5,474 nt of DNA from DASQFU01 sp035632955. Lineage in GTDB: Bacteria; Eisenbacteria; RBG-16-71-46. A program made the translations under genes and the position numbers. The notes beneath the pieces are model-generated. The model searched no databases, was not told the origin of the DNA, and saw only the letters and a list, made by a program, of their open reading frames with translations. Where the stretch lies: assembly GCA_035632955.1 (NCBI GenBank), contig DASQFU010000054.1:1-5474 (forward strand), in the 5' to 3' direction. Shown here one piece after another: positions 3,502 to 5,474 of the stretch; within the stretch, counting starts at the first letter, position 1, and each line of letters begins with the position of its first letter.

Positions 3502-5474
3502 CAGACCGGCGTCCAGTTCGACGGCAGCAACGACTACATCACCTTCGGCGCCGCGAGCCCCCTGGGGGCGCCGACGTTCACGCTCGAGGTCTGGTTCAAG
3601 CGCACCGCGACCGGCATCGCCACCAGCACCGGCACCGGGGGCATCCCCAGCGCGATCCCGCTTTTGACCAAAGGTCGTGGCGAAGCCGAAGGTGCGAACA
3701 AGGACATGAACTATTTCCTCGGCATCCGCACTTCGGACAACGTCCTGTGCGCCGACTACGAGGAAGACACCCTGCAGACGACTCTCGGCCTCAACCACCC
3801 GGTCTTCGGCAAGACGCCGATCCGCAACAACACCTGGTACCACGCCGCGGCGACTTTCAACGGCACGACCTGGCGGCTGTTCTTGAACGGCATCCTCGAC
3901 ACGACGCTCGTCGTCGGCCCGGCGCGCTTGCCGGAGTCGACGAGCCTTCAGCACGCAGGGCTCGCCACGGCCATGACCTCGACCGGCGCTGCTGCGGGCT
4001 TCTTCGCCGGCGTGCTCGACGAGGCGCGGATCTGGGGTCACGCGCGTCCGGCCCAAGGGATCCGCGATAGCATGCCGCTCGAGATCACTTCATCGCCAGG
4101 GCTGCTCGGGCGCTGGGGTCTCAACGACGCTGTCGGGGACTCGGCCACCAACTCCGTCGTCGCGAGTCCCGCCGGCGCGCTCAAGAATGGGCCGACGTGG
4201 GTGAGCGGTTCGCCGTTCGCGCTCAGCAACGCGCTCTCGTTCGCCGGCACCACCGGCTACGTCACCTTCGGCGATTCGGCAGCCCTCGATCTGCCGCAGT
4301 TCACGATCGAGACCTGGTTCCGCCGCGACGGCGCCGGGGCCAGCACCACCACCGGCACCGGAGGCGTGACCGCGATCCCACTGCTCACCAAGGGGCGCGG
4401 CGAGGCCGAAGCCTCGACCGTGGACATGAACTACTTCCTCGGCATCCGCGCCGCGGACAACGTCCTCTGCGCCGACTTCGAGGAAGGTGCCGGCGGCGAC
4501 TCCGCGGGTCTCAACCATCCCGTCGTGGGCATGACGCCGATTGCGATCGGCCCCGCCTGGCACCACGCCGCGGCGACCTACGACGGCACGACATGGAACC
4601 TCTACCTCGACGGCAACCTCGAGGCGACGCTCGCGGTCGGCCAGCCACCGCAGCACCAGAGCATCCAGCACGCCGGCCTCGCCACGGCGCTCAACTCGAC
4701 CGGCGTCGCAGCCGGATTCTTCCACGGCGTGCTCGACGAGGCGCGCGTCTGGGACGCCGCGCGCACGCAGAGCCAGATCCAGAGCACCATTAACACGCAG
4801 ATCACTTCGGCGCAGGCCGGACTGGTGGCGCGCTGGGGACTCGACGAGGGGGCCGGCACCACCGTGTTCGGCAGCGCCGGCACGACCGTCAACGGCAGCA
4901 TCACCGGTCCCACCACGGCGTGGGCATGGGCCAATCCCGCGCCGTTCAACATCGTGGTCGGGCCGCCCAATGCACCGAGCGGTCTGAGCGCGCTGGCCAC
5001 CTCGCACGCCAGCATCCATCTCGCCTGGATCGATAACTCGACCAACGAGACCAGCTTCGAGCTGGAGCGCTCGGTCACCGGCATCGGCGGCACGTATGCG
5101 CTGCACGCCACGCTCCCTGCGGGCACCACGGGCTACGACGATTCCGGGCTCGACCCGCTCACCGAGTACTGCTATCGCATCCGCGCGGTGAGCTCGGGCG
5201 GCCAGTCGGCCTACGACGGTCCGCTGTGCGCGACCACGCCGGCCGAGACCAACAACGCGCTCGATCTGGGCGGCACCGACGCCTACGTCACGTTCGGGGC
5301 TGCCCCGGGGCTCGGGGCCGCAACGTTCACGCTCGAGTGCTGGTTCCGCCGCGACGGCGTGGGCGTAGGCACCAACACCGGCACCGGCGGGGTTCCCGAT
5401 GGCATCCCGCTCGTCACCAAGGGGCGCGGCGAGGACGAAGCCTCGATGGTGGACATGAACTACTTCCTCGGCAT
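3406..5474 (+). CDS. Secreted LamG/FN3 multidomain protein, tandem paralogue of the upstream gene (3' partial)
   Basis: An uninterrupted frame runs from ATG 3406 to the window end (689 whole codons, no stop). The start is supported by AGGAGG 7 bases upstream and by a clear Sec signal peptide immediately after it. Domains: signal peptide (residues 1-32), LamG-like 1 (about 36-271), LamG-like 2 (about 275-514), FN3 (about 521-612), start of LamG-like 3 (618 onward). Each complete LamG module carries a GVLDEAR[VI]W motif (4009-4035, 4726-4752), a hallmark of bacterial LamG-like domains, and the KGRGE...DMNYFLGIR block. From 4412 onward the protein is colinear with the visible start of gene 1, so a phosphoesterase and a sorting tail are predicted beyond the window; that part is inference. 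The visible part would bind extracellular ligands, probably glycans, but no specificity can be read from it. No catalytic motif is visible in this fragment. It could also end as a pure lectin-like adhesin. Confidence 0.92.
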   Translation, partial: MHRTPRLTTAALSSALALTALALILIAPLARAQTGVQFDGSNDYITFGAASPLGAPTFTLEVWFKRTATGIATSTGTGGIPSAIPLLTKGRGEAEGANKDMNYFLGIRTSDNVLCADYEEDTLQTTLGLNHPVFGKTPIRNNTWYHAAATFNGTTWRLFLNGILDTTLVVGPARLPESTSLQHAGLATAMTSTGAAAGFFAGVLDEARIWGHARPAQGIRDSMPLEITSSPGLLGRWGLNDAVGDSATNSVVASPAGALKNGPTWVSGSPFALSNALSFAGTTGYVTFGDSAALDLPQFTIETWFRRDGAGASTTTGTGGVTAIPLLTKGRGEAEASTVDMNYFLGIRAADNVLCADFEEGAGGDSAGLNHPVVGMTPIAIGPAWHHAAATYDGTTWNLYLDGNLEATLAVGQPPQHQSIQHAGLATALNSTGVAAGFFHGVLDEARVWDAARTQSQIQSTINTQITSAQAGLVARWGLDEGAGTTVFGSAGTTVNGSITGPTTAWAWANPAPFNIVVGPPNAPSGLSALATSHASIHLAWIDNSTNETSFELERSVTGIGGTYALHATLPAGTTGYDDSGLDPLTEYCYRIRAVSSGGQSAYDGPLCATTPAETNNALDLGGTDAYVTFGAAPGLGAATFTLECWFRRDGVGVGTNTGTGGVPDGIPLVTKGRGEDEASMVDMNYFLG
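3511..4218 (+). repeat. LamG-like module 1 of gene 2
   Basis: A complete module directly after the signal peptide: VQFDGSNDYITFG, FTLEVWFKRT, GTGGIPSAIPLLTKGRGEAE, DMNYFLGIR, ADYEED, NHPVFG, WYHAAATFNGTTWRLFLNG, GVLDEARIW (4009-4035) and GRWGLNDAVG. It looks the most divergent of the five: the ADFEEGAGG loop reads ADYEEDTLQTT and the DEGAG motif reads NDAVG. It joins LamG 2 with almost no linker, whereas other modules are separated by FN3. Confidence 0.87.
4228..4947 (+). repeat. LamG-like module 2 of gene 2
   Basis: A complete module of 240 residues with LSFAGTTGYVTFG, FTIETWFRRDG, KGRGEAE, DMNYFLGIR, ADFEEGAGG, NHPVVG, WHHAAATYDG, GVLDEARVW (4726-4752) and ARWGLDEGAG. Its part from 4412 on is the positional counterpart of LamG A in gene 1; 20 codons at 4693-4752 encode the same residues as 279-338. 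It makes the best reference copy for this LamG subtype in the window. Confidence 0.88.
4966..5241 (+). other. FN3 module of gene 2
   Basis: This is the counterpart of the FN3 at 549-824 and has the same length (276 bases). It opens PNAPSGLSALATSHASIHLAW and contains SFELERSVTG, EYCYRIRAVSSGGQSA and a closing LCATTP. The cysteines at 5170-5172 and 5227-5229 have the same spacing as in gene 1. Probable spacer between LamG 2 and LamG 3. Confidence 0.88.
5257..5474 (+). repeat. LamG-like module 3 of gene 2 (3' truncated by window end)
   Basis: The first 72 residues of another LamG-like module: ALDLGGTDAYVTFG, FTLECWFRRDG, TNTGTGGVPDGIPLVTKGRGE and VDMNYFLG, cut inside the NYFLGIR block. It follows the FN3 just as LamG B does in gene 1, so it is the positional counterpart of 840-1057. 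Confidence 0.85.

Larger units (their letters stand above)
4412..5474 (+). repeat. Colinear paralogous block, copy 2 (LamG-FN3-LamG start)
   Basis: Second copy of the block at 1-1057, within gene 2. The alignment is still running at both window edges, so the true duplicated unit is larger than the window can show and probably covers the whole gene. Confidence 0.8.

Noticed and set aside
1785..3530. Long minus-strand open frame (581 codons) covering the phosphoesterase and the intergenic gap
   Set aside because: It is antisense to motif-bearing coding sequence. Its product is rich in Arg, Ala, Gly, Val and His with no recognisable domain. GC-rich genes routinely leave such stop-free antisense frames.
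3349..5106. Minus-strand frames opposite gene 2 (3349-4056, 4090-5106, 4602-5129) and plus-strand frames at 3747-4070 and 4197-4793
   Set aside because: All overlap the continuous frame 3406-5474, which has a ribosome binding site, a signal peptide and LamG/FN3 motifs. The competing frames have none of these.
1..5474. Repeated segments as CRISPR, transposon or other non-coding repeats
   Set aside because: The repeats are in frame, differ mainly at third codon positions, and correspond to protein modules of about 240 and 92 residues. No short regular spacer pattern, inverted termini or transposase is present.

Overview
The window is GC-rich (roughly two thirds G+C by eye), almost entirely coding on the + strand, and holds two very large tandem genes for secreted multidomain proteins. 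Neither gene is complete. The first (1-3377) lacks its 5' end and the second (3406-5474) runs off the 3' end. Only 28 bases separate them. Those bases contain a strong AGGAGG ribosome binding site and no visible terminator, so the two are probably co-transcribed.

Gene 1 encodes, in order: a partial LamG-like (concanavalin A-like lectin/glucanase fold) module, a fibronectin type III (FN3) module, a second LamG-like module, the first half of a bacterial FN3/Ig-like module, a calcineurin-like metallophosphoesterase domain, the second half of that FN3/Ig-like module, another Ig-like module, and a C-terminal FlgD-Ig/type IX sorting-like domain. Gene 2 encodes a Sec signal peptide, LamG, LamG, FN3 and the beginning of a third LamG module. 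The first 1057 bases of the window align almost colinearly with the last 1063 (offset 4411 to 4417), so the genes are tandem paralogues. By inference, gene 1 starts about 1 kb upstream of the window with a signal peptide and one more LamG module. Gene 2 should continue about 2.3 kb further into its own phosphoesterase and sorting domain.

Organism (inference, not proven): the PSPNP...GRYTLVWDG...GLYIVRF...RRFALVR type of C-terminus on a GC-rich protein with stacked LamG/FN3 modules fits uncultured FCB-group or neighbouring phyla such as Candidatus Eisenbacteria. Planctomycete-like lineages with similar LamG proteins are less likely because of the sorting domain. No RNA gene, mobile element, CRISPR array or phage signal is visible.

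Likely joint role (inference): both proteins are exported. Their LamG and FN3 modules would bind glycans or other extracellular polymers and bring a metal-dependent phosphoesterase to its substrate at the cell surface or outside the cell. The points most worth a second look are the phosphoesterase inserted inside an FN3/Ig domain, the loss of both histidines of one metal site while the other site is intact, and the mosaic relationship among the five LamG modules.
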